Source: Coprinellus micaceus
Taxonomy: Eukaryota; Basidiomycota; Agaricomycetes; Agaricales; Psathyrellaceae
Length of the DNA: 64,000 nt
Assembly (NCBI GenBank): GCA_951394405.1
Contig: OX596334.1
Coordinates: forward strand, 1,364,001 to 1,428,000
Reading direction: 5' to 3'
Under the pieces are notes generated by a model, which was not told the origin of the DNA, ran no database searches, and was given only the letters and a program-made list of their open reading frames with translations. Below, in pieces: positions 44,700-56,262 of this stretch. Position 1 is the stretch's first letter. Every line of letters begins with the position of its first letter. The position numbers were made by a program, and so were the translations under genes.

Positions 44700-46373
44700 T
44701 TACTCCTCCTCAGGGGCCCTGCGTGCCATCGATGCGACCACATCCTCCAATGTAAGGCTGTCCCGCGAGGCATACTCAGTTAGAGCTTCCTCTGGGAGGT
44801 TTACATCATCGACGCGGAGCACTGGAAAGCCATCTGCGTTGCAATACTCGGTGACCAACCTCGCAATATGAGGCAGCATGGCCGCCTCGTCCAGGAACCA
44901 ATATCCGACCCTCAGGCTAGCCAGCCGCCCGCGGTACGAAGAACCTTTTCGCCCGTAAACGTTAGAACAAAAGTTAACCTTCAAAAACGATGGCGTAACT
45001 TACTCGCACCTGTACCATGTATCCTTTGTCTCAGTAGGCTTTCGAGCGCAGCCGGCGTCCACTCCACAAAACCGAAGGAAGCCCTCCGGAGATTTGGACA
45101 TGGAATACGACCCCCGACACCACCCGCAAGGAAATGAAGGAATTCGTCGTCGAGAAGCTCCTGCTCGTCGTCGTCCAGGCTGGAAAAGAGGGGAAATGGA
45201 AGAAGATAGTTGAATTCTTCGAGACATGGGAGGCGGTTGAGTGCGATGCGAAGTCGGTGGGGATTCACAAATCTCGTTAACGATAAGTAAGTGAGAGCTG
45301 AGTTGTCTCGTCGGCAGAGCCAGTAGAGCCCGTCCCCGCACGATTCCGTGATACGTCCCCGCCTCGCGTACACGAAACGTACCAGCGATGGCAAATTTAA
45401 ATGGTCGAACGGCTTGCTGTGAATGCCCAAGTTGTATTCGCTGTGATCGTGGTCGTAGTAGAGGTCCAAATGGCGAAGGTGGTGGTGTTCGACGTGCGGA
45501 AGGGGAGGCACCTCTGAAGGCTGAGAATAGCCGTCTGTTAAGAAATCGCTTGTACCACTGTCCATTCTAATGCGGAGGAAGGACAGACGAGAGGCTTCTT
45601 TGAGGATAGTAAGGACCGCGAGGGGCGTGACCTCATCACCCGTCTCAAGCGAGAGGTGCTCAAGGTGTTGAACTAGGATCGCCGCCCTCAATCGAACGAC
45701 ACCGTCAAGACGGACGGTGACGGAACGCAACGTTGGTGCCTTCCAACAGCCTGCCGTCTTGAGGAAGTAACTCGTGCCTTCCGGATTTGAAACTGTGATG
45801 CTTTGCAGCCCTTTCCAGTCTTGTCTACGGAGGAGCAGGTATCCGTTTGCCTATCGAGCCGTCAGTCAGGGATCCGCCACAACTTTCACGAGTCCGAGTC
45901 CGCCTGACCTTCTGCCGATCGTCCAAAAGGAACACGAGGTGCTGAACACGGGGAGCCATACGGCCGACTTGTCGCACCAAGTTCATCGGACTCGTTGGCG
46001 GACTCTCTCTGGGCTTATCCGTGACCCAAGCTTCAGGAGCGATAATGAGGGACAACGGTTGGCCCTCGGAGTACTTTCGATACCATTTGAATGAGCCGGT
46101 ATTGCAAATTCGACGTGGATCGGAGGCGTTGTACAAGACGGGGAATGCATTCCATAGTTGCGGTATTGCCAGAGACAGCCTACGCCAACGAACGCAGACC
46201 AGGGGTATGCCACCCACAGAAGGCGATCCATGAAAGCACGCATATTGTGTTCCTTGTTCTCCCCAGAGTGGATACTCGATGCCTTGACCAGATAGCATAA
46301 ATATTTCTTCCAATGTTTCGTTGGGAAGAGTATCGATGCGGTTTCCTTGAGTCTGGGTAGTTGAAGAGGTCAT
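44700..46373 (-). CDS. F-box protein (518 aa)
   Basis: Exons 46373-45909, 45850-45004 and 44944-44700, total 519 codons. The N-terminus has a canonical F-box (IDTLPNETLEEIFMLSG...IPLVCVRWRRLSLAIPQLW), as in the large Agaricomycete F-box family where the box is followed by SLAIPQLW. The rest carries leucine-rich repeats (LEHLSLETGDEVTPLAVL, LRHLDLYYD, LTYLSLTRF). Expected to be a substrate receptor of an SCF E3 ubiquitin ligase. The third exon starts after GAAAAG and restores SLRVGYWFLD. Confidence 0.85.
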
Positions 46374-46515
46374 GGTGAGTAGGTGGATGATTTGCGACGT
46401 TCAGTGGCAGTTTTCGTTACTGGTTCAGTGTTTTGATTCCCGCGAACAATACCGAATGATGACCGGCTGGATAACTCAGATTGCAGTACAGACTACAAGC
46501 GCCCATAGAAGGATA

Positions 46516-49500
46516 TCACTGTGCTACGGGTATTTGACCGTTCTCAACAGGCTCTGCTTCGTCGTATCTCTTCCCCCTTCCCTTCTTGGGGTCTAGGAAT
46601 AAATTGCGATTCCACACCGAAAGGAAGACCTTCGTGTAGATCACCGCCCTATCCTGCCCCATATAACTCACACTTTTGCGAATCCTGCCTAATCCTTTGT
46701 TGCCGCACTCCCCAGCACTTGAGTTGATGGGAACCAGCCTAGTATCCACAGAAGCGTATTGGGACAGAAAGCATGCCGGGCTACATTTGGTATGCCCGTT
46801 CGAGTGGAAGTAGTCGATCAAAAACCGCGTCTTCCCGAAGAAAACAGGCTCCCGTAGCATGCAATACGGGCCGAGAGCGCAGGCGAAGTCGTAAATAACC
46901 GTTTTAGGGGCAACTGGCCATCTGGTAACCATTGCGGAGAAGACATCATCGCGCCCTTCAGTCTGTGGTATAGCATGAAACCCATAGCATATGCTATGGG
47001 AGCACCAGCATACCATCAGACCTCCAGTCAGCTTCTTCTTCCCGTACGTTGAATAGTATTTGCCACAGCGGTCGCCCCTCGGTTCGTTGGTCTCTTTTTT
47101 GCGGTCCTTGAGGCTGGGATACTTTGGTCGGTAACGAATTTGAGGCATCGAGTAAAGGCAACCTGTCTAGAGAAACCAATGATCAATTTGGCAAGCAAGT
47201 TGAACCGTTCAAACTCACTTTACTCCAATGATCTGCCATGACCTCATCCTCGTCCTCCTCATCCTCAACCAGAGAAAGTGAATCGCCCGCATTTAAGGTA
47301 TCGCCATCGCCAACAGCGACGTGGTCGATGGTGAGCATTGGGCTGTCAGGCACTCTCATAGTCAATCGCCTCATTGTCTTCCGCGCTTCGTCATAAACCC
47401 ACTTCAACACGATGGCGATCGGCTTGATGTCTGCGCCGCCCTCCCGGTGCATGAGGACCTTGTAGAATGCCGGTACCGAGACCACCCTCCCAGCATTCCG
47501 TATCGAGGGCTCCCGTAAGAAAGACAATACGCCCGGCATACTTTCCGCATTGACCATCTGAAGCACCGACTCCTCAGCCGCAATCTAAGAAGTGACACAT
47601 GAGCAACGTTTATGGCTACACGAAATTGCTCAATACCTGAATGAAGAAATTCTTCCACACAGGAGACGGGCGGCGACCGCTCGCGTAGGCCACGGCCCCA
47701 AAGTATTTCTCGAACAACACTGCCAGTTCCGGGCACAGCGACTTGAGGCCGTTCGTCACGAACGCTATAGTATCCAGATGACCCTTGACCAGCCAAGTCT
47801 GTCGAGAGGCCCCGAACTCTGATGCCTTCCCTTTGAGGGGTGTGATCGGCGTCGGCTGCTGCTCTTGGACAGCTGGTAGAGACGGCGCGGTTGGAAACGT
47901 GACCGTGATAACGTCTTCCTGCGGAAGGGCAGAAGGGAACAGCGTGACAGCGAGGTCTGTCACACCAATGAACGTGTCGCCATCATTGGAAGGCAAGGCG
48001 GATGGCGAGGCGAACGACCAGGATCCAGGAGTCGCCTGAGGCGTCGGGTACGCTGAAGGGCTGGGAAGTCGCGTAGGAGTTTCGGGAATTTTGGAGGTGG
48101 AGGGCGTTGGATGTTCCTGGTGCAGGTCGGGAGAAGCTTCGAGGATAAAATCCAAGTTGGGGCCTTCCAACACACCGCGCAAGCGCTTTCTGAGCTGAGC
48201 ATTTGTCAGGAGTTGTTGCTTTGGGTCGTAAGTGGCGCCCCTCCTAACCACTGAGTCGGCGTGAACTTTGGTAGGGGGACGCAAGTAGTCCTTCAGGCGG
48301 TTGCGGCCGAACCCCACCGTCACGCCATCCCAGATTACGGTGTCGGGGTTAGGGCCGCAGGTTCTGCAAACCATGTCGTCGTCGAACAGCTGAAGGAAGG
48401 CGTACGAAAACCATATGGCACGGAATAGGTCTTCTCCCATAAACTTGCTGTATCTCCAGCGTCGACTAATCAGGAGGACCCAAGTCGTGAAAGTCGTCTC
48501 CGAACTTGTGAAATTGCTCGTGTAGTCGTCCAAAATCTCGTGCGACACAAGCACAATGTTATTCCAGTTGAAAACCCCGAGAGCTCGGGGATCAGGACCA
48601 ATGTATCTTCGACGATTCTTCTTACAGCTCGGACACCGTTGAAGTTCGATATGAAGGTGATGGAGTCCAGCAGTAGTATAGACCTTGCAAGGGTGAAGGA
48701 CCGTTGGCTTCTTGGCGTCGTACCGAGTACGCGTCTTGCTTGAACATCGACAGGATGAGTCCTTATCCAGCCGGAAAACGTAGTCGTTATTTGGGGGGAC
48801 GAACGGACCTCGGTCTGGGTAAGGGACCGGGTCAGAGGGCAGGCGAGCCCACCAAGGGACGCGAATGGGGAGGTAGGACACAGTTGTCCCAGGTCCCCGC
48901 ACTGTTGGTCTCTCGTTAGGAAGATGCAGCAACCAGGATCTATGAAACACGTACCGAGCTCAGTCACCGAACGCGCCCTGTCGCTCCTCGGTATGACAGG
49001 ACCCGTTAGACTCTCTTCGTAGCGATCCGGAATCAGTCTGCAGGCCTCCATAATGTGGGGACAGTGCGAAGAGTCCCCTTCACCGTCGATGTAGCACTTC
49101 CAAGACTTGTTATCTCGGACATAGCCAACATGGCTAACTATCGCCCGACTTTTGAACTCAGACATGCTCTTAGCCTCAACGCTGAGCTCTGTGAAGACCC
49201 CTTGAGTAGGAAAGACGCGTTGGGATATTATTTTGGCTGCAGGTGGATCGTCTAAACGGTGATAAAGAACGGCTTAGTTTCGCCTGAATGAACAGAAGGA
49301 AACTGGTGCCACAGACCTTCTGCACCGGAGTATTCGTCTCCTATGGTGAAGACAGTAGCATAGCGCCTGTGGACACATTGCGGGCCTGAAATCCTGCATG
49401 TGCAGGAAGTGTAAACCTCCCCCTCAAGGGTTTGGTATTCCAGATGATACCAACGATCCTGCACGGCGCAGACAATATCAACGACTGATGCAATGGGGTC

Positions 49501-50033
49501 AAAAAGAAAACAAACACCTTGGCTTCGCGTTTTTGTTCGTCCCATCCTACAACAGCAAAGATGCGCCCGCTGTGTATATGCGAGAACTCGACAACGCCCG
49601 CGCGAAGTGCCTCGATATAAAGGTCCAGTTGGATGTCGTGCGTTGGCCTGATCTCCGACTCCTCCAGTTCGCCCGTAACAAGTGATATGTTCTCAGGCTC
49701 AGCGTGGGAGTCGTTCGGCATTGCTGGATGGGGCGACACCGAGTCCAAGGTGGCGTCCACCTCTGCTACACTAGCTATGCGATGTTCGTCCTGAAGGTCC
49801 TGGGCAGCACGGCCTCCTCTATTGTTCAGACCAGTTCCCTTCCTAATCTGCGGGCGTGCATACGATATCTTCCTCTGCTTTTTTGTGGGTGAATCGTCGT
49901 CGTCGTCGGCTTGTTTGAGCAACTCTGCTGGAAACGTATGGGCGTTTGGATTTTCATCATCGGAATCGTCGAAGGCGGTCTGGCGCCTACGCTTCCGCCC
50001 GTAATTGACCCTATGCTTCTTATCGTCAGTCAT
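46516..50033 (-). CDS. KDZ-type transposase-like protein with SWIM finger (1078 aa)
   Basis: Exons 50033-49518, 49458-49317, 49251-48955, 48901-47637, 47584-47219 and 47166-46516, total 1079 codons with no break. The N-terminus is basic and nuclear-type (RKRRRQ), followed by a SWIM zinc finger at about residues 191-202 (CTC...CVH). Then come a cysteine cluster with CRCSSKTRTRYDAKK, IELQRCPSCKK, YIGPD and HEILDDYTSNFTSSET, and a C-terminal domain with CWCSHSICYGFHAIP, VIYDFACALGPYC, IDYFHSNGHTKCSPAC and INSSAGECGNKGL. These match the Kyakuja-Dileera-Zisupton transposases of basidiomycetes. The aspartate in YDFAC and the glutamate in AGECGNKG are candidate catalytic acids. I see no terminal inverted repeats close by, so it may be immobile or domesticated. 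Confidence 0.8.
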
Positions 50034-50314
50034 CAGGTCGATGAGTTGGCGTGCATGGGTGTAGGTTGTGAAAGAGACTGGAAGTTGTCGGCAACAATCT
50101 GCTCACCCCATTCTTCGGAATCGAGCTGGGCAACGCGTCCAACCGTAGCCGGGGCCTCCCATCACACCAAGGCCCGCTGGGGTCTTCCCCCGCCGGGATT
50201 CTTCGGCCAAGCTCGGCCACAGATTTTTTTCCAGATAAGTAGCTCGCGCTTTGGATGAATCAGGGACCTACCGATTCCTCCTCAACCTCCGTACAGGGCA
50301 GATCTGCTGTCGGC

Positions 50315-52345
50315 ATGGTTGAGACTCGGTCCTCGCCGCGAAAGCGAAAGGCTGTACGTTGTTTTCTCTGTACAGGTTCCCCTACTTACGACTCATCCAC
50401 CCACGCACTATTTTCTCTTTAGCCCGAGCCTTCTGCACCGTCTCCGAAAAAGAGGGTTATGAAGCAGACGAACGTAGGTCGAGCCACTGGACTTCTCATC
50501 CCCTCACATTAATTCGTCTCTAGGTGTCGATGCCCCCGCCTCCCGACAAGCAGCGAAAGTCAAAGAACGCCAAACCGAAAAGCGTGAGTGCCTCTATCTC
50601 GCCATGACTACTGTTCCTCATGTACGAATCCCGCGTCCAAGGCCGTGCCCACTGCTGAGCGTCCCACCGTTAATAAGGGTCGGGCCAACGGCGGCACCGG
50701 TACCCCGTCAACGTTCCTCGAGCAGCCCTCGACGAACCTCGCCGCCCAGGCGACCCCTCTCGAACACCCCTCAGGCTTCGGGACCCAGACTGCCCCACTC
50801 ATACCACCCTCGTATGATCCGGCAGTTGTCGGCCCTCCCACTGGGAGCTTCCAGCCCCCTGCTGGTCATAGTGCCTTGCCACCAGGAATGCACTATTCTC
50901 CGTATCAGCAGCCTGTCGGTGCCCACCCTTCATCGTGGTATTATGCCCCACAGTACCCACACCATCCCCACGTCCCCCACTATCCTCCTCCCAGCTCCCA
51001 GCATCCACATACCCCCTACCCTCACCCGATCCCTCAGCAATCCGGGGCTATTCCCTCCATTCCTCAACACGTGGCGACACCTATATATGGGGCACCGCCC
51101 CATGCGTTCAGGGGGCACCCGCCCCCTCAAACGCAAGTCTCCCCCCACACCTCGCACGTGCCCGCCTTTGTGCCATCCGGCGCCCCTGCCTCCAACACTG
51201 GCAACACCTCCCCTCCGACCTATCCGCCTCGGTCAACTGCTGTAAAGGCAAGCGTTGGTCCCGCCGCTTTCGACATATTGGACGAAGAAGCCCCTGACCT
51301 CGCCGTCTTCTTCGACGCGCCAGAGCCTCAAGCAACCGCCATTCCACCGGCCCCCAATGTCGATAGCGGAACATCCCCATCCAACCCAGCCTCCGCCCCT
51401 CCGGTGCCTCCCAACGCACGCACTCAACCGTCGACCGACCCGCTGAAATCAAAGTAGGTGACCGTTCTCTTTTACCGATTTACTGCTAAATCTGCTATCT
51501 CGAACAGCGGCGCCGTTGAAGGGGCTTTCATCCCCGCGCCACCAAATCCAGGACAAAGCAACGACGAAGATTCGAGGTAAGAACCCCTGCTTCCGGTGGA
51601 AAGACGTCGGCCATTGACGAGGTATTATGTCGCCCAGACTTAACGATGAAGGAAACGGGCTAGAGGATGAACAACTCGAAGGCGATACGCCGAGCGACGG
51701 AGAAGGGGGTGAAACATCTGGCCGAGGTGTTCGGCAGCGCCCCTCGTTGGCCAATCCCATCTTTGGCATGGTCAAGGGGGCGGGGCGGGGTTCGCGAGCG
51801 GGGCGTGAGTAGCACCCCATCCTTCTAGACGAATTTCTACTCACATCCGCTCCTAGTGTTCTACCGTACTAGAGAAAAGAAACCCGTCTTCACGGATACG
51901 AGCAAGGGATGCAAGTACTACAACGTCGCAATCCACGATCTCTTCACGAGGGTAGGTTTCGAGCTTTGTCAGTCGAGCAAACGAAGCTTAATTAGCTTTT
52001 TAGTGTGAGGATTTCTCAAGGCGTACACGATGCTGGTTACACATCGCCGTTCAACACCCATCATCATCCACTCCGTTTGCGCATTATAGTTCACAGAAAC
52101 TTCGAGAGGGGCCCGAAGGCGCCATGGAAGGACTCCACGGTCAGGCCAGTAAGGTGATGGCGAACCTCCTCCGTGCCGAACGCAAGGCCAAGACCGACCT
52201 GCAGACTGAGCTTACCGAGGCCAACGAGACCGCCAAGGATGCTACTGAAAAGCTTGCCGAGGCCGAGGCTAAGTTGGCTAAGGTCAACGCCTTTCTCGCC
52301 GAGTCTGGTATTACTCTTGATGATCCTACTTCTCCTTCTGCTTAG
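50315..52345 (+). CDS. proline-rich nuclear-type protein with C-terminal coiled coil (544 aa)
   Basis: Eight exons: 50315-50353, 50423-50473, 50524-50583, 50642-51453, 51508-51576, 51638-51804, 51857-51951 and 52004-52345. All phases agree. The first three small exons encode basic patches (SPRKRKA, SPKKRVMKQ, KQRKSKNAKPK). The fourth is a long Pro/His/Ser/Tyr-rich region (YPHHPHVPHYPPPSSQ). Then comes a short folded stretch (LFYRTREKKPVFTDTSKGC, CEDFSRRTRCWLHIAVQHP), and the end is an alanine/glutamate-rich coiled coil (LTEANETAKDATEKLAEAE). The middle stretch may be DNA- or peptide-binding, but I do not recognise it. It is divergent from the KDZ gene with 280 bases between the starts. Confidence 0.78.
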
Positions 52346-53443
52346 TCTACATGTTGCTATCTAGGGCAGTGCCCGCGCTTCTGTTCGATTATCAACATGT
52401 CCTTATCTAAACGCCGATATGAGCCTTCAATGGAATATGTATTTCTCTTTCATCCTCATCTCTGATCACTGTAAGTACGTGTATAAGAGATAGAGCCACT
52501 GTTCCGACGGTAGCTTGACATTCCGGTCTTTCTGGCTGTGGGTTTGACGTAGGCGCCCATGTCGTCACCGAGCGCTTCAGTCACCCGATCCCCCCCCCAG
52601 CGAGTCGATACCAGTGCGGTACGAGACAATTGCGATAAATGTGCTGCTATATGCCATTGTCAATTCGATGCGGTATTGGTCGCACCAGGGTGAAGTCACC
52701 GTATCTCGAGACACCTCAAAGTGTCGCATTCTTCTCTGCTCATGGCCTCCGGGAATTTAGTCTCCGTCTCCTGTCGTGAGGAGGAATTTAGTTAGAGGGT
52801 TCCTATGGAAGGTGAATCCTCTCCCTGCCTAAACCCAGCTTTCAGCTCGAATTTGCGTGCGTATGGGCTCTCGTTCAAGACCAAATGTTACTACGGTGTC
52901 CAGAGAACGCGGGGGATTCGAGGTTGCCAACCCCGCTCTCCATCCCCTATCGTACCGACATAATTAGGTAAGGGTCGGATATCGAAGATGGATCCATTAA
53001 ACCTCTAACTCACCCTTTTAAACCACGCCCATAAGTCTAGGAGTGCGCCCAGGGGTCGGAGGGGAGTAAACGTGAGACGAATTTGCTCAATTAAAGGGTA
53101 CCAAATAAGTTATTTCCACGCCACGCTTGCGCTGCATTTGATACAAACGAGGATGTACACCCACCATGGGCTTCGCGTGAAGGGAAAGAGGATCTAATCG
53201 CAACGTCAGTGGGACCCTTTCTGCGTATAATGACCTTGAAAGTCACAGTGGGGTGTACCCAGGGGCCAGTGGACCACTCGTTTCGGCGTTCCGAGAAATA
53301 CGGAGGCGTGGGGAAATGAATTTCCCGACCTCGGCTCTGCATCACACGCACATCCTTGTAGAATACCACCATCTCAGTCAAGCACCAGTCGGCCAACGAG
53401 AGGAAAAGTAAGCGTGTCCGACAGCCAAACCGGGCAGGCAGTC
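52346..53443. other. 1.1 kb without a supported gene
   Basis: No protein-like frames or RNA genes seen. A frame at 53091-53396 on the minus strand overlaps the promoter of the next gene and looks random. Confidence 0.4.
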
Positions 53444-54382
53444 ATGGGGAGACCCCGCAAGTACCACACTAAAGAAGAACTGCGAGCCGCGGTCGCAGCG
53501 AGGAGCAAGAAATATTACGAAGAGTCGGTGCCTTGTCGTCTTAAAGTGTGCCCACGAACCTAACCTGAGAATGACCACAGTAATACGGAGAAGGTGTCAC
53601 TTGCAAGGCGTACGAAGTACGCCGCAGTTCGGAAAGGTTCCTCCACAAACCGGAGCACTCGTCACCCGACGAAGGAGAAAAAAGTGAAACAGTTAAAGGA
53701 AACTCTACCTCGTGATCAAAGGCGAGCCATTGCACCTTTTATCTGTCTGGGCAGTGTAGACTCATGGTGGAGGGATAGGTCTGAACCTGGGGGACAGCGG
53801 ACCGATTCCCCAGAACCTAGGGGAAAGCAAGGAAGGTTCGTAGGCTTCTCAATCGATTGGCACATTGGGACGTGACTTGAATGCAATTCAAGGAGCAGGA
53901 ATGCCGGTCCTCCTGTGTCTGATAACACGGGGTCTAGGACTGCTATCCGGGATGCATGGAAGGCTCAGGTCGAAGCCCTTGCGACTGAAGTCAACGATTT
54001 GACTTGGGGCTCGCACGTCACCCTGTATACGGTCCAACTCTTGGGTATCTTAACGGCAGGCCGTGATATGGAGATTCTCTCCAGCGCTCTATCACGGTTC
54101 CAAGGCCTGCTCAGACGTATTATTCGGATGGAGACCGAGCTGGGTAAATTGTATGGCGCTGGGAACACGGATCCGCTAGTCGACCTCCAGCTAATCCTCA
54201 AGCCGGAGGTTCTTCTCATTGTCGATAATCTTCAGGCTATCGAAACGCGCCTCGCACGTGGAGCCACATTGGAAAGCATACTTGACTTAGCGAAACAGCA
54301 CCTGCAGAGGTGGGATTCCGGCCAGGTGGACGAGGAACTGGACCTAGAATCCAGCATGGAACACGCGCCTGCCTCTGAGTAG
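53444..54382 (+). CDS. hypothetical protein of the MGRPR-YHT type (274 aa)
   Basis: Exons 53444-53523, 53581-53835 and 53893-54382, all in frame (275 codons). It begins MGRPRKYHTKEELRAAVAAR then SKKYYE, a basic opening that recurs in many Agaricomycete hypothetical proteins, often recalled as MGRPRLYHT..E. A short basic segment follows, and a helical C-terminal part (WKAQVEALATEVNDLTWG, LSRFQGLLRRIIRME). The N-terminus resembles an AT-hook-like or HMG-like basic patch. No function is known; the family may be linked to mobile elements. Confidence 0.68.
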
Positions 54383-54589
54383 TACTTGGGAGGAGCTCGG
54401 ATTAAGTCGTGTTCGACAAACGAAGTTGCTCAATACATAGCGCTAAGCGCCCCGCCCTTTAGCATCATAACCGCGTCCACATGCGACTTATTCTGGGAAT
54501 GACCGGCAAGCATCAACCGAGTAAGTGGGGTATGGTCCCGTGAGGGTTTGGGTTTTCGGCCGGGTCCTCGGTCACGCCCATCGGGGAAA

Positions 54590-55509
54590 ATGTCGCATCC
54601 TTTCCTAAGCATCCCTCCCAGGCTCACACCGTCGCACCCACCTACCGTTGAAGCGCTCATGGGTTTGTCAAGTCACGATATGTCTGAACTCATGCTGGGG
54701 GATGTGGAGATCCAAGATGTGGTTCACAGAGTCACAAGTACCGTGCTTTTTGCAGTTCATAATACTATCGATACTTACGCCCATCGACAGCGCAAGAAGC
54801 ATCGGCCACTGAGGCCACTTGCAAACCCACGAGAGCGAAGAGACGACGCCTGGAAGATTCCGATTCAGAAGATTCCGACTCGTCCGATTCTGCTGAGTCC
54901 GAGGAAGTTCTTCGCGACAGATTCGACGCAATGTACCACGAGCTCACGCGGAGACCAACAGACGAGGATCTTATTGCTCTCGCGAAGGCGCAGGTCAGGG
55001 ATGAGTGGTTTACGGAGGATGGCAAGATATTCTATTATCGTAACATGGGTGCGTGAATCATTTCGCCTTCTGCGGGCTCGCGCTTACAGTGGGTGTTGTA
55101 GAAACTGGCCTACCAGGTGAGGCAAAACCTTCTGCGATAAGCCTGATACTCATCGACTTTTAAAGAGCTTAAGATACCGACCAGCGACCTTTCGTTCCTC
55201 GTGCTTGCTGCGGAGGTGGCTCTGCGGGAATTGGTTCACAAGAGGTCCCTTTTCAAGTCTTTGCTTTTGCCTCAGCTTCATACCGTCCTTCGAAACACGG
55301 ATATATCATCAAGAGAGAAGGTCACACAGTTGGTTTTCCTTCGTCACCACAACCCCGGGGCTTTGCGTCCTAAGATCGGTCGGTTGAGCAAGCATACGCC
55401 TTTCGCAAAATCGTTCGTCTACGAGTGGGAGTTGTATAGGGAGGACACAAGTGATCGCTTAGTGAACAAGGCGCTGGAAAATCTGAGAATTGGAACTATT
55501 TCTCGTTAG
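54590..55509 (+). CDS. hypothetical protein with 15-base microexon (254 aa)
   Basis: Exons 54590-54737, 54791-55048, 55102-55116 and 55166-55509, 255 codons. The second exon has a nuclear-type basic run (KRRRLED) followed by an acidic serine/aspartate tract (SDSEDSDSSDSAESEE) and then helices (LTRRPTDEDLIALAKAQ, WFTEDGKIFYYRNM). The third exon is only 15 bases (ETGLP after joining), flanked by standard GTGCGT...GTAG and GTGAGG...AAAG introns. The fourth continues ELKIPTSDLSFLVLAAEVAL. The chosen ATG lies inside a longer open frame without an earlier ATG. No family recognised. Confidence 0.66.
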
Positions 55510-56262
55510 TGTATATACCATTCAATATTTCATTTTGTCGCTGGTCCAAATTGCACCTTTGGCCTATAGACCCATCAAATCGCGCTCCATATATATTATT
55601 TATACGACGTCACGGGACGCGTCGCCATCACATGATCGTGAATCTGTTGATCAGCGCTCACCAGGCAGTGACCCAGGTCCACTGCTCCTTCCACAACCCT
55701 TCATATATACGTCGTTCGAAGAGGATGGCGTCTCAATAGCTTGCCAGTGAGCGATACCTTCGCCGTGCTCACCATGTTCTCGATGTTGGGGTCCCAATCA
55801 CGAGCATCGGCATCATGCGCCAGGGGCCCTGGTCGCATGGTTGGCCCTTCAGCAGCCGTCTGCTTGATCGGCTGAAGCCATGGATATGGATGTCTGCTCG
55901 ACCCCGACCTCTTATTAGGAAAGTGAGTCCCTTTCTTGAACTAAGGGGTAATCTTCTAACAACCTACCCCTGCAAAGGGTGTCGTGTTCGTTAATGGAGC
56001 GGGTCCTGGCACAGGATACTGCAGCTGGAGGAGGGCTGACTCTCCTCGCCAAGGTGGGACCACTCTCAGCCGGGTCGCCTTCTGGAAGCCCTTGCTCGCA
56101 TGGAACAGGAGCGCTGGTCGCACGGTGCAACGGTCAGCAGCCGTGATGAGGTGTTGTCCATCCTGGCTAGGTAGTCGCCTTCTCCTTCCGCGGGAGGTTC
56201 GAGCCTCAAACTTCAGCCCAGCGTCTGAAATTCATCTCTTTAATCGTTCGTATTCTTCCACA
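55510..56262. other. region without a defined gene
   Basis: Contains short frames on the plus strand (for example 55984-56292, GVVFVNGAGPGTG) that may be exons of an upstream part of the next gene, but no consistent splice chain was found. Confidence 0.3.

Noticed and set aside
49252..49316. A frameshift in the KDZ-type gene
   Set aside because: A 65-base intron with GTCTGT and TTTAG ends removes it and restores the frame on both sides.
46374..52345. A TET/JBP oxygenase gene beside the KDZ gene
   Set aside because: I looked for an HxD...H dioxygenase pattern in the neighbours and saw none; the adjacent gene is proline-rich with a coiled coil.
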